64,000 nucleotides of DNA. Source: an uncultured Oscillospiraceae bacterium. Its GTDB lineage: Bacteria > Bacillota > Clostridia > Oscillospirales > Acutalibacteraceae. The notes below the pieces were generated by a model that saw nothing but the letters and a program-made list of their open reading frames with translations, ran no database searches and was not told the DNA's origin. The position numbers were made by a program, and so were the translations under genes. The stretch spans positions 1 to 64,000 of the forward strand of contig CABUNG010000005.1 in the NCBI GenBank assembly GCA_902492895.1, written 5' to 3'. Below, in pieces: positions 55,695 through 63,396 of the stretch (the first letter of the stretch is position 1; each line of letters begins with the position of its first letter).

Positions 55695-55839
55695 AATCCG
55701 TCTGGCCGATGATCGGGGAACCGGCCCTTCCGGATCGGAGGGGCCCTCTTTCCCCATACCCCTCTACGCTCAAAATTCCTTATATTCTGCGGTTGCCCCT
55801 GCGGTCCTCGACAGGAAACCGGAAAGGTATGATACCAAT

Positions 55840-57105
55840 ATGAGCCAACATTTCTGCACCCCTATTCCGGCCCGCCGCATCTCGGTCAACGGCCGGCTTG
55901 AGCTGCGTCTCGCCACCGACGACGCGGCTTCTGCACAGATCGACGCCCGGCTGGAAAACGGCGAGGTGCGCGAGTGCGGCCGTTTTCCGCTCAAGGCAGG
56001 ACGGCAGCTGAACATCGTGCACCCCGACATGAGCGGCCTCACCGGCCGGCTGACCCTGCTGATCTCCTTCCTGTCGGAGGACGGCACGGTGCTGGAAGTG
56101 AAGGAACAGCCCTATGAGATCATCCTCTCCCGGGTACACTCCACTTGTCTGCTGGACGGCTGCTGGGTGAGCATCTATCATTGGAGCGAGAGCGAGGCGC
56201 GGCATTTCAATGCCGGGCTGCGGGTTCTGACGGACGAAGGCTGGAAGCAGCAGGTGTATTCCATGCACAAAATCGGCGTGACCAGCATTCTGATCCAAAA
56301 TGTGTTCGACAGCGCCCGGTATGTCCATCAGCACGATATGACTGCCGATTCCTATGACGGCCGGGCTTTCTACGACAGCGCCCTCTATCCGGGACGGATG
56401 CCCATTGCCGCCGAGGATCCCATCGAGGCCATCCTGTCGGCTGCGGACGAATGCGGCATGGCGGTGTTTCCGGGGGTGGGATTGTACGCCTGGTTCGATT
56501 TTTCGCCGGAATCTCTGGAATGGCACAAACGGGTGACCCTCGAGCTGCAGAAGCGGTACGGCCACCATCCGTCATTTTATGGGTGGTATGTATCGGAAGA
56601 GATCATGGGGGCGCTGTATTATGGCTATGATCCGGTTCCGGATGAAAAATACAAGGATATCCAGAACTTTTTCCGTGAATACAAGGCCTTTGTCCACGAA
56701 TTGACGCCGACCAAACCGGTGGCGCTCGCGCCCAACAACATCCATATGGACTGGTATCGGGACGAATGGCGGGGTATCCTCGAAAACCTGGATATCATGA
56801 TCCCCTTTGCCTTTGCCCGCAGCGAGAACAACATTCCCCAGATTGCTGAGATGTGCGCCGAAACCGGCACCCATTTCTGGGTGGATATGGAGATTTTCGC
56901 CTTTCCCTTTGACGAAGGGCTGCGCCCCAAGGACTGCGAGGCGCTGATCCGGGAAATCCACTGCTACGATATGCTCGAGCAGGTGTACGGCTATCAGTTC
57001 ACCGGGCTGCTCAATGAACCCGGGCATCGGATGGGGCTCGGCGGCGAGGATACGGAAGAGGTTTACACCGCCTATGCCCGGTACGCCAGGGCCATCCGTC
57101 AATAA
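55840..57105 (+). CDS. DUF4434-like TIM-barrel protein
   Basis: 421 residues with no signal peptide, so cytosolic. N-terminal beta domain (about 1-100), then a TIM barrel (about 105-420). Motifs resembling DUF4434 proteins: LDGCWVSIYHW, GVTSILIQNVFDSARY, FPGVGLYAWFDF, SFYGWYVSEEIMG (two Glu at a usual barrel catalytic position) and YQFTGLLNEPGH. It is a possible glycoside hydrolase acting on imported sugar; the family call is by resemblance only. Confidence 0.6.
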   Translation: MSQHFCTPIPARRISVNGRLELRLATDDAASAQIDARLENGEVRECGRFPLKAGRQLNIVHPDMSGLTGRLTLLISFLSEDGTVLEVKEQPYEIILSRVHSTCLLDGCWVSIYHWSESEARHFNAGLRVLTDEGWKQQVYSMHKIGVTSILIQNVFDSARYVHQHDMTADSYDGRAFYDSALYPGRMPIAAEDPIEAILSAADECGMAVFPGVGLYAWFDFSPESLEWHKRVTLELQKRYGHHPSFYGWYVSEEIMGALYYGYDPVPDEKYKDIQNFFREYKAFVHELTPTKPVALAPNNIHMDWYRDEWRGILENLDIMIPFAFARSENNIPQIAEMCAETGTHFWVDMEIFAFPFDEGLRPKDCEALIREIHCYDMLEQVYGYQFTGLLNEPGHRMGLGGEDTEEVYTAYARYARAIRQ

Positions 57106-57123
57106 GGGAAAGGAGCGGGTTTT

Positions 57124-58353
57124 ATGAAAAATCCCCATGCCGCGGCTGCGGCCGCATATCGGACGCTCTATCGCCGTGCGTTGCTCGACGATGTCGTGCC
57201 TTTCTGGCTGAAAAGCGACCTGCTGGACAAGGAACACGGCGGGTACATCACCTCGGTGGACCGGGAGGGCCGGTGTTATAACGCCGACAAATCCGTATGG
57301 TTCCAAGGGCGGGGGCTGTGGACCTTCTCCGCCCTGTGTAACCAGTACGGGACCCGGAAGGAATGGCTGGAGGCCGCGTGCCTCGGCAAGCGGTTCCTGG
57401 AGGAGCACGGCACCGACGCCGACGGGCGGATGTTTTTCCAGGTGACCAGGGACGGCGCACCGCTGCGCAAGCGCCGCTATATGTTTTCCGAGAGCTTTTA
57501 CGTGGTCGGCATGGCGGAATACGCGGCCGTCACGGGGGATATGGAGGCGCTCCGCAAAGCGGAGGACCGGTTCGACCTCATGTGGAGGATGTACCGCGAT
57601 CCCACGAGCGATCCCTTCAAAATCACACCGAAATCCTACAACACGACCCGCCGCGAATATGCGGCCGCGGTGCCGATGGTTCTCGTCAGCAGTGCCCAGG
57701 TGCTGCGCCGCTGTGATCCCGCGAAGGCGGAGGAATACGGCCGCATCGTCCGGCAGGCCGCCGAGGACATCCTGACCCGGCATTATCGTCCCGAACTGCA
57801 CGGCGTGCTTGAAACCGTGCTGGAGGACGGGTCCCATATCGACAATCCGGCCGGAAGGACCATCAACCCGGGCCATTCCTGTGAAAACGCCTGGTTCCTG
57901 ATGAACGAGGCGGTGTATACCGGGGACCGGGACCTGCTCGGAAAGGCCCTGAACATCCTGGACTGGTCACTGGAACGGGGCTGGGACGAGACATACGGCG
58001 GCATGTTCTATTTCGTGGATCTGGACGGCCGGCCCTGCGAACAACTCGAGTGGGACATGAAGCTCTGGTGGGTGCATAACGAGGTGCTCATCGCGACCCT
58101 GATGGCCTATGGACTGACAGGGGAAGAGCGGTACTGGGACTGGTTCGAAAAGGTGCACGCGTACGCGTTCGGGCATTTCGCCGACCGCGATTACGGGGAA
58201 TGGTACGGATATCTCCATCGGGACGGCACGGTGTCCCACACGCAGAAAGGGTCGATGTGGAAGGGCCCCTATCATCTTCCCCGCTGCCTGATGATCTGCG
58301 ACCGGCTGCTCGGCATGCTGGAGCAGGGCACCGATGTGGTGCCGGTTCTGTAA
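57124..58353 (+). CDS. AGE-family epimerase/isomerase
   Basis: 409 residues. The alpha/alpha-barrel AGE family: WFQGRGLWTFSALCNQYG, SESFYVVGMAEYA, NPGHSCENAWFL, KLWWVHNEVLIATLM and GYLHRDG with GPYHLPR carry the conserved Arg, Trp and His residues. Members interconvert N-acylglucosamine/N-acylmannosamine or glucose/mannose units at a reducing end, which cannot be decided here. It ends the locus and is followed by a terminator. Confidence 0.88.
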   Translation: MKNPHAAAAAAYRTLYRRALLDDVVPFWLKSDLLDKEHGGYITSVDREGRCYNADKSVWFQGRGLWTFSALCNQYGTRKEWLEAACLGKRFLEEHGTDADGRMFFQVTRDGAPLRKRRYMFSESFYVVGMAEYAAVTGDMEALRKAEDRFDLMWRMYRDPTSDPFKITPKSYNTTRREYAAAVPMVLVSSAQVLRRCDPAKAEEYGRIVRQAAEDILTRHYRPELHGVLETVLEDGSHIDNPAGRTINPGHSCENAWFLMNEAVYTGDRDLLGKALNILDWSLERGWDETYGGMFYFVDLDGRPCEQLEWDMKLWWVHNEVLIATLMAYGLTGEERYWDWFEKVHAYAFGHFADRDYGEWYGYLHRDGTVSHTQKGSMWKGPYHLPRCLMICDRLLGMLEQGTDVVPVL

Positions 58354-58364
58354 AGACGACACGG

Positions 58365-58397
58365 CGCCCCGTTCCGGCCAATGGCCGGGGCGGGGCG
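58365..58397 (+). terminator. Terminator of the carbohydrate locus
   Basis: CGCCCCG (58365-58371) with CGGGGCG (58391-58397) and CCGGCCA with TGGCCGG inside, joined by two G-T pairs, then TTTCCTT. It lies just after the AGE stop and before the convergent small gene. Confidence 0.75.
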
Positions 58398-58418
58398 TTT
58401 CCTTCGTACAGAGGAGCT

Positions 58419-58577
58419 TTACGGCCTCTCGTCCGGCTCCACGGGGCGGAGCATGGTGCGGATCACCCGTTCCAGGATGATGGACAGACATTCCTCGACT
58501 GGCTTTTCATTCAGCTTGGCGATATCCTCGTATATAGCATATAATTCATCACTCAATTCTACCGTACAGCTCTTCAT
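58419..58577 (-). CDS. Small ribbon-helix-helix-like protein
   Basis: 52 residues. It begins MKSCTVELSDELYAIYEDIA and continues VEECLSIILERVIR: a short beta strand then two helices, as in Arc/MetJ/CopG-type DNA-binding proteins. A strong GGAGG lies 6 nt before the ATG at 58577. It is divergent from a small HTH gene across an 81-bp gap. The target is unknown; self-regulation is likely. Confidence 0.6.
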   Translation of the reverse strand: MKSCTVELSDELYAIYEDIAKLNEKPVEECLSIILERVIRTMLRPVEPDERP

Positions 58578-58627
58578 ACCCATCCTCCTATATGTACTAT
58601 TTATAATACATGTATAAAGTATAATGT

Positions 58628-58670
58628 ATAGCGTATCATATAGTCAAGAGGTGGTTTTGTGATACGCTAT
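58628..58670 (+). promoter_or_regulatory. Stem-loop enclosing the ribosome site of the HTH gene
   Basis: ATAGCGTATCA (58628-58638) and TGATACGCTAT (58660-58670) are exact reverse complements. The loop holds AGAGGTGG, and the right arm overlaps the GTG start. As RNA this would hide or present the ribosome site; as DNA it could be an operator for the divergent RHH/HTH pair. Confidence 0.6.
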
Positions 58671-58865
58671 GATCCCTTCTGGGAGACGATCAAAAAGAAA
58701 AACATATCGACCTATGCTTTGAGAGAAAAGCACCATATCAGCCCGAACACCCTGACCAGAATGAAGCAAAACCGTTATTTGAGCATGCGGACCATCGAGG
58801 ATTTATGCAAGATCCTGGACTGCAGCATCCAGGAAATCGTGGAATATCGTAAGGATGAGGAATAG
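58659..58865 (+). CDS. Small Cro/C1-type helix-turn-helix protein
   Basis: 68 residues from a GTG. FWETIKKKNISTYALREKHHISPNTLTRMKQNRYLSMRTIEDLCKILDCSIQEIVEY is a whole HTH of the XRE/HTH_26 type common on plasmids and integrated elements. AGAGGTGG lies just upstream, inside the stem-loop. It is divergent from the RHH-like gene. Confidence 0.85.
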   Translation: MIRYDPFWETIKKKNISTYALREKHHISPNTLTRMKQNRYLSMRTIEDLCKILDCSIQEIVEYRKDEE

Positions 58866-59596
58866 GACATACGGGCCGGGACTTCGCATGGTGACAATAG
58901 AGGGTGTCACGCATTTCCGCTGCGCATCTCTTCAAAGGGCATATACTTCTTTCCGTTGTTTCAACTGCTTTTGACATAGAACAGTATAAAAGATCAGAAA
59001 AAGGAATATACCAACAGTTGTTCGTATGGGATTATTTTTTTCATAGAAGAACCCGCAGCAAAACGAAAAGCCTCTGAGGGCCGCACCTCAGAGGCTTTTA
59101 TCATGTAAACAGGAAACAGGAATAAAGACGGGCAAAAAACTCCCGGGATAGGAAGTACCCCCATCTCCCGGGCCGCAGCCCTGCTTGTATGGGCCGGTTC
59201 AGGTGTCTGCGCCGGGGAGGCTTTCCTAAAAAGAAAGCCGACAGGATCACCTGGGGTCCGGGGTATCCCCCGGGAGCCTTTTTGCCTTCTTTTGTGGCTA
59301 GGGACAAAAGAAGGTGGCCCGCAGGCCAAACCTTATTTTTTTCTGAGTTTGAAAATGGATTACGTGTTTAATAGTGTGCTCATGCCGCGCAGGCACCTCC
59401 TTTCTCTGCGCGGAGAAAGGAGGCAAAGACGCGAAGCAGTTTGCCGGTTTTCTTTTTAGGAAAACCGGCGTCAACGTTTTCACCTGAACTAAGAATACAA
59501 TCATGAGGGGGCCGCGGCCCCCTAAACAACCCCCAAAGGGGTGAGGCGGGCATTACGTATAGGGATTCCCCTACTTCCGTCGGGTCCCGATGCCGG
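58866..59596. other. Hairpin-rich gene-free stretch
   Basis: About 730 bp with no convincing gene. It contains a terminator-like stem at 59068-59097 and several perfect inverted repeats: 59285-59295 with 59304-59314 (CCTTCTTTTGT), 59396-59406 with 59413-59423 (CCTCCTTTCTC) and 59443-59451 with 59461-59469 (GCCGGTTTT). Short open frames that cross it are artefacts of these palindromes. It looks like a mosaic of intergenic repeats. Confidence 0.6.
59068..59097. terminator. Terminator-like hairpin
   Basis: A 12-bp stem (59068-59079 with 59086-59097) with a 6-nt loop; AAAA before and TTTT after make it usable in both directions. Confidence 0.7.
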
Positions 59597-60223
59597 TCAC
59601 ACCGGCTCTTTCATCTCCGCAAAGTCGAGAATCAGCTTCACGGTATTGTTCAGGTTGATGGCGCCGCTGTCAACCGAGAGGTGATAACTCTCGACCGCGC
59701 CCCATTTTTTATTGGAATAGAAATTATAATAGCTGGCGCGTTTTTTATCGGTTTTGAGCGCGCGTTCCTCCGCCTCTTTGAGCGGGATCCCCTCGTACTC
59801 GGCCACCCGCGCGGCCCGTTTTTGAATATCGGCGTAGATAAACACATTCACGAGATGAGGATGCTTGGCCAGTGCATAGTCCGCACAGCGCCCCACGATG
59901 ACGCAGCCGCTCTGGTCGGCGAGCTTTTTGATCGCGTCGAACTGTGCGAGAAACACCTTGTGATTGAGAGGCAGATTGAACGACGCGGCGCTCAGATTCC
60001 CCATGGAATACGCGCCCATGGACAACGAGTAGAGGAGGCTGTTGGTGGGAGCCTCGTCGTAATTTTCAAAAAGCTCCTTGGACATGCCGCTTTCCTTGGC
60101 GGCATGGGTGAGCAGTTCCTTGTCATAGTAGGGAATCCCCAATTCTTCGGCGATACGTCGCCCGACCTCCCGCCCACCGCTGCCAAACTGGCGGCCAATG
60201 GTGATGACGGTTTTTTTGTTCAT
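59597..60223 (-). CDS. Cytidylate kinase-like family protein
   Basis: 208 residues. It begins TVITIGRQFGSGGREVGRRIAEELGIPYYDKELL, the P-loop and following helix of the cytidylate-kinase-like (Cytidylate_kin2) family, with VIVGRCADYALA and KRASYYNFYS later. This is a family distinct from Cmk proper, widespread in Clostridia, with uncertain substrate. It stands alone downstream of the rpsR operon. Confidence 0.88.
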   Translation of the reverse strand: MNKKTVITIGRQFGSGGREVGRRIAEELGIPYYDKELLTHAAKESGMSKELFENYDEAPTNSLLYSLSMGAYSMGNLSAASFNLPLNHKVFLAQFDAIKKLADQSGCVIVGRCADYALAKHPHLVNVFIYADIQKRAARVAEYEGIPLKEAEERALKTDKKRASYYNFYSNKKWGAVESYHLSVDSGAINLNNTVKLILDFAEMKEPV

Positions 60224-60417
60224 AGGACAACCCCCTTATCGAGAATCGTTTGTGGTACAGGTCCTATTTATAGTATAGCACGAAATGCAAGAAAATGCCT
60301 GGGGAAATTCCGCGTCCAAGGAAAAATGGAACCCCGATGCCGGGAATGGGGAGAAAACACGCCCCGGGACGGGTTCGGCGCACAACCCCAGGGAAATCAT
60401 CCGAACCATAAAAAGAA

Positions 60418-60448
60418 CCCCCGCAGCGGCCAAAAGCCGCTGCGGGGG
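60418..60448 (-). terminator. rpsF-ssb-rpsR operon terminator
   Basis: A 13-bp stem (60418-60430 with 60436-60448), 5-nt loop; on the minus strand it is followed by TTCTTTTT. On the far side is a run of 11 G on the plus strand (60444-60454). Confidence 0.8.
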
Positions 60449-60465
60449 GGGGGGATAGGACAAAA

Positions 60466-60729
60466 TCAATCGCTCACGAAAGGCATGAGCGCAATCTGAC
60501 GCGCGCGCTTGATCGCGACGGTCAGTTCCCGCTGATGGCGGGCGCAGGTGCCGGTGACACGGCGGGGCAGGATTTTCGCCCGCTCGGACACAAAACGGCG
60601 CAGGCGCGCGACATCCTTATAATCGATGGTATCGATCTTATCGACGCAGAAGCTGCACACCTTGCGGCGACCTTTACGGCCCCGGGAAGGGCGCTCCGAA
60701 CGCTCGGATCTCTCCGGTCTGTCAGCCAT
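60466..60729 (-). CDS. rpsR: Ribosomal protein S18
   Basis: 87 residues. RKVCSFCVDKIDTIDYKDVARLRRFVSERAKILPRRVTG is the S18 core. The CxxC pair suggests a zinc-type copy. It is last in the rpsF-ssb-rpsR operon. The N-terminal 20 residues are Arg/Ser/Glu-rich. Confidence 0.97.
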   Translation of the reverse strand: MADRPERSERSERPSRGRKGRRKVCSFCVDKIDTIDYKDVARLRRFVSERAKILPRRVTGTCARHQRELTVAIKRARQIALMPFVSD

Positions 60730-60815
60730 GCGAATGGCCTCCTTTACTTCAAAATAGCGCCGCGGCTCCGCATCATGCGGAGGCGGCCGAAAACATCAAC
60801 AGAGAGCCCTTTTCA

Positions 60816-61265
60816 TCAGAAGGGCAGATCGTCGTCCCCCACGATCTCTTCAAAATCCCCCGAGCCCGTATTCTGGAAGGCCGGAGCCCCCTCGTTATAC
60901 TGCGGCACCTGGGAATCGTAGCGGTTGCCGGAGGACGTGCCGTCCCGTTTGGGTTCGGCAAAGAACACATTGTCGGCTACCACGTCGAAGGACGTGCGCT
61001 TGTTGCCGTCCTTGTCGGTGTAGGAGCTCGTCTGAATGGAGCCCTGCACCGCGACGAGCTGCCCCTTGCGGAAATAGCGGCTGACGAACTCGGCCGTGCT
61101 CCGCCAAGTGACAATATTGATGAAATCGGTTTGTTTCTCCTGGCCCTTGGGCTGATAAGTGCGGTCCACCGCAATGCGGAAACTGCACACCGGGACCTGG
61201 GACGGAGTGTGACGCAGCTCGGGATCCGCCACGAGGCGGCCCATCAGACAGACACTGTTGAGCAT
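60816..61265 (-). CDS. ssb: Single-stranded DNA-binding protein
   Basis: 149 residues. OB-fold: SVCLMGRLVADPELRHTPSQVPVCSFRIAV, FINIVTWRSTAEFV and GQLVAVQGSIQ. An acidic tail ends EEIVGDDDLPF, the docking tip for partner proteins. It lies between rpsF and rpsR, the usual arrangement. Confidence 0.96.
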   Translation of the reverse strand: MLNSVCLMGRLVADPELRHTPSQVPVCSFRIAVDRTYQPKGQEKQTDFINIVTWRSTAEFVSRYFRKGQLVAVQGSIQTSSYTDKDGNKRTSFDVVADNVFFAEPKRDGTSSGNRYDSQVPQYNEGAPAFQNTGSGDFEEIVGDDDLPF

Positions 61266-61277
61266 TTCACACCCTCC

Positions 61278-61574
61278 TTACTTGTCCTTGCGGACGATCA
61301 TCGAGCGCAGAACACCATCGGTGATCTTGCTCACGCGGTCCAGTTCGGCGGGGAATTCCGGGTCGCTGACAAAATTGTACAGCACGTAGAACCCGTCGTT
61401 CTCGTCGTTGATGGGATACGCCAGACGGCGTTTTCCCCATTCGTCGATGTCGCCGAGTTCGGCACTTCCGGCGATCAGGGTCTTGAACTTCTCCGCGAGA
61501 GCGGCGACGCCTTCCTCCCCGAGGGACATCGAATAGATGAAGACGGCTTCGTAGGAACCTTTGATAGTGGGCAT
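61278..61574 (-). CDS. rpsF: Ribosomal protein S6
   Basis: 98 residues from the ATG at 61574 (GAGGAGG upstream). YEAVFIYSMSLGEEGVAALAEKF, WGKRRLAYPINDENDGFYVLYNF and the closing SMIVRKDK fit S6. It is the first gene of the operon. Confidence 0.96.
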   Translation of the reverse strand: MPTIKGSYEAVFIYSMSLGEEGVAALAEKFKTLIAGSAELGDIDEWGKRRLAYPINDENDGFYVLYNFVSDPEFPAELDRVSKITDGVLRSMIVRKDK

Positions 61575-61602
61575 TTGGTTGCACCTCCTCATGGTCTGAT
61601 GG

Positions 61603-61624
61603 CCCCGTTTCTCGGAACGGGGCA
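61603..61624 (-). promoter_or_regulatory. Hairpin in the rpsF leader
   Basis: GCCCCGTT (61603-61610) pairs with AACGGGGC (61617-61624) in the roughly 120-nt leader between promoter and rpsF. S6:S18 leaders often regulate this operon; I could not match the known consensus with confidence. Confidence 0.35.
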
Positions 61625-61698
61625 AGGATGTTTGCCCGCTTTGACCGGTGACGGCTCTGTCATGGGGACAGACCTGTCCTGTCAAAGACGCTCAAATA

Positions 61699-61727
61699 GT
61701 ATAGCAGGGTTCAACCCCGACGTCAAG
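61699..61727 (-). promoter_or_regulatory. rpsF operon promoter
   Basis: On the minus strand TTGACG, 17 nt, TATACT (-10 at 61699-61704), about 125 nt before rpsF. Confidence 0.7.
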
Positions 61728-61870
61728 CGTTTCCCCGGAAATTGCTTGAAAATCAGGGCAAAAAAGGACGTTTTCGCCCAATTTCGCCTTTACAACCTGT
61801 CTGGAATCCGCTATAATAGGTGGGCTATGATCAGATGCGGACCGTTTGAAGGAAAGGCACGGGTGAACAC

Positions 61871-62998
61871 ATGCTACAGTTTGAAGAATTGCGGCAGAGG
61901 CTGGAAGGGCTGTATCCCCAGATCGACGATCTGGCGGGGGCCATCGGTCTGCCGCAAATGAAGCGGGAGGCGGAAGAACTCGCGATGAAGGCCGCCGCCG
62001 ACGGCTTTTGGGACGATATGGAGTCCGCCCAGAAGGTCACCCAGCGCGCCGCCCTTCTGGCGGACGGGATCGAACGGTACGAACGGCTGCTGCGGGATTA
62101 TCACGATACCCTCACGCTCATCGCCCTGGCCGACGAGGAAGGGGATCTGTCCCTGCTCGAGGAGTGCACGGCCGGCGTCGAGGGTGTCGAGTCCGCCCTC
62201 GACGAGCAGCGTCTCGCCACCTTGCTGACCGGAGAATACGACAGCCGCAACGCCATCATCACCTTCCATGCGGGCGCGGGCGGTACCGAAGCGCAGGACT
62301 GGGCTGAAATGCTCTACCGCATGTATACCCACTGGGCCGAACGGCATGGGTTCACCTATAAGATTTTAGATTATCTCGATGGAGACGAGGCCGGGCTCAA
62401 AAGCGCCAGCATCCATATTACGGGCCAGAATGCCTACGGTTTCCTCAAAGGGGAGGCCGGGGTGCATCGGCTGGTCCGCATCTCCCCATTTGACGCCTCC
62501 GGGCGGCGGCATACCTCGTTTGCCGCCATCGAGGTTCTGCCTGAGCTCGACGATAGCATTCAAATCGAGATTCGTCCCGAAGACATCAAGATGGATGTGT
62601 TCCGGTCGAGCGGCGCGGGCGGGCAGCATATCAACAAAACCTCGTCCGCCGTGCGGCTGACCCATATTCCCACCGGGATCGTGGTTTCCTGCCAAACCGA
62701 ACGCAGCCAGTTCCAGAACCGGGACACGGCGATGAATATGCTGAAAGCCAAACTGCTCGAAATCAAGGAGCGGGAACATCTGGAGCGCATCGAGGATATT
62801 AAAGGCAGCCAGGCCCAGATCGCCTGGGGCAGCCAGATCCGGTCGTATGTGTTCATGCCCTATACTCTGGCGAAAGATCACCGGACCGGCTTCGAAATGG
62901 GCAATATCGGTGCGGTGATGGACGGGGATATCGACGGGTTCATCAATGCGTATCTCAAGGCGGCGGCGAACGGCACTCTGGGGGCCGCAGCCGAATAA
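61871..62998 (+). CDS. prfB: Peptide chain release factor 2
   Basis: 375 residues. It recognises UGA and UAA stop codons: the recognition tripeptide SPF is in VRISPFDASGRRHTSF and the catalytic GGQ in SSGAGGQHINKTSSAVR. The frame is continuous from MLQFEELRQRLEGLY, with no CTT-TGA frameshift site, unlike many bacteria in which prfB is controlled by a +1 frameshift. Confidence 0.95.
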   Translation: MLQFEELRQRLEGLYPQIDDLAGAIGLPQMKREAEELAMKAAADGFWDDMESAQKVTQRAALLADGIERYERLLRDYHDTLTLIALADEEGDLSLLEECTAGVEGVESALDEQRLATLLTGEYDSRNAIITFHAGAGGTEAQDWAEMLYRMYTHWAERHGFTYKILDYLDGDEAGLKSASIHITGQNAYGFLKGEAGVHRLVRISPFDASGRRHTSFAAIEVLPELDDSIQIEIRPEDIKMDVFRSSGAGGQHINKTSSAVRLTHIPTGIVVSCQTERSQFQNRDTAMNMLKAKLLEIKEREHLERIEDIKGSQAQIAWGSQIRSYVFMPYTLAKDHRTGFEMGNIGAVMDGDIDGFINAYLKAAANGTLGAAAE

Positions 62999-63186
62999 AG
63001 AAGGAGTGGGTCTATTCGGATCCCCATCGAAAACATCCACGGTGTTTCGGATGCCTGCGGTATTCCGGGAGCGCCAGCTGAGGTTATCCCTTTGGACTTG
63101 CCTCGTTGAAAGTGGACCTGCCTGACAGGCACCCGTGCGGAAAACCCGGAATAGGATGCCTACGAAAGCATCAAGCGGACGATGAA

Positions 63187-63230
63187 GGCTGCCGCAGGGG
63201 GCGAAACCGGAATGACTGGCCGAGCGGCGG
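63187..63230. repeat. 44-bp repeat, copy 1
   Basis: It shares 40 of 44 positions with copy 2 at 63274. The core GCCGCAGGGGGCGAAACCGG is identical. The outer arms are partly complementary (GCCGC with GCGGC). Confidence 0.75.
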
Positions 63231-63273
63231 AGAGACAATGAGGACGCAGGGGAATTCCGAAGGAATTACCGGA

Positions 63274-63317
63274 GGCCGCCGCAGGGGGCGAAACCGGAAT
63301 GACCGGCCGGGCGGCGG
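63274..63317. repeat. 44-bp repeat, copy 2
   Basis: It begins GGCCGCCG and ends GCGGCGG, with CC following, so the tips form a perfect inverted repeat. It is 43 bp from copy 1. It is probably a small dispersed palindromic element. Confidence 0.75.
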
Positions 63318-63396
63318 CCCTCTTCCCTATTTCTAAAATATATGGTATACTAACCAATATTGCAAAACAGCCAACACGCTATAAAAGAGGGATGAC

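Larger units (their letters stand above)
62999..63396. other. Gene-free stretch with a pair of 44-bp repeats
   Basis: About 400 bp between prfB and the kinase gene. It holds the two repeat copies listed separately. A TATACT hexamer near 63346 may be the promoter of the next gene. The part from 62999 to 63180 shows no motif I recognise. Confidence 0.5.

Noticed and set aside
59189..59504. Short open frames of 60-68 codons
   Set aside because: They run through palindromes, lack ribosome sites and have no domain-like composition.
60444..60454. Run of 11 G as a possible regulatory element
   Set aside because: It flanks the rpsR terminator and its length may be a sequencing uncertainty.
62999..63180. 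Possible structural RNA (6S or SRP) downstream of prfB
   Set aside because: I could not find the conserved segments of either RNA.
63187..63317. Possible two-unit CRISPR array
   Set aside because: Only two copies with four mismatches, palindromic tips, no further units and no cas gene.
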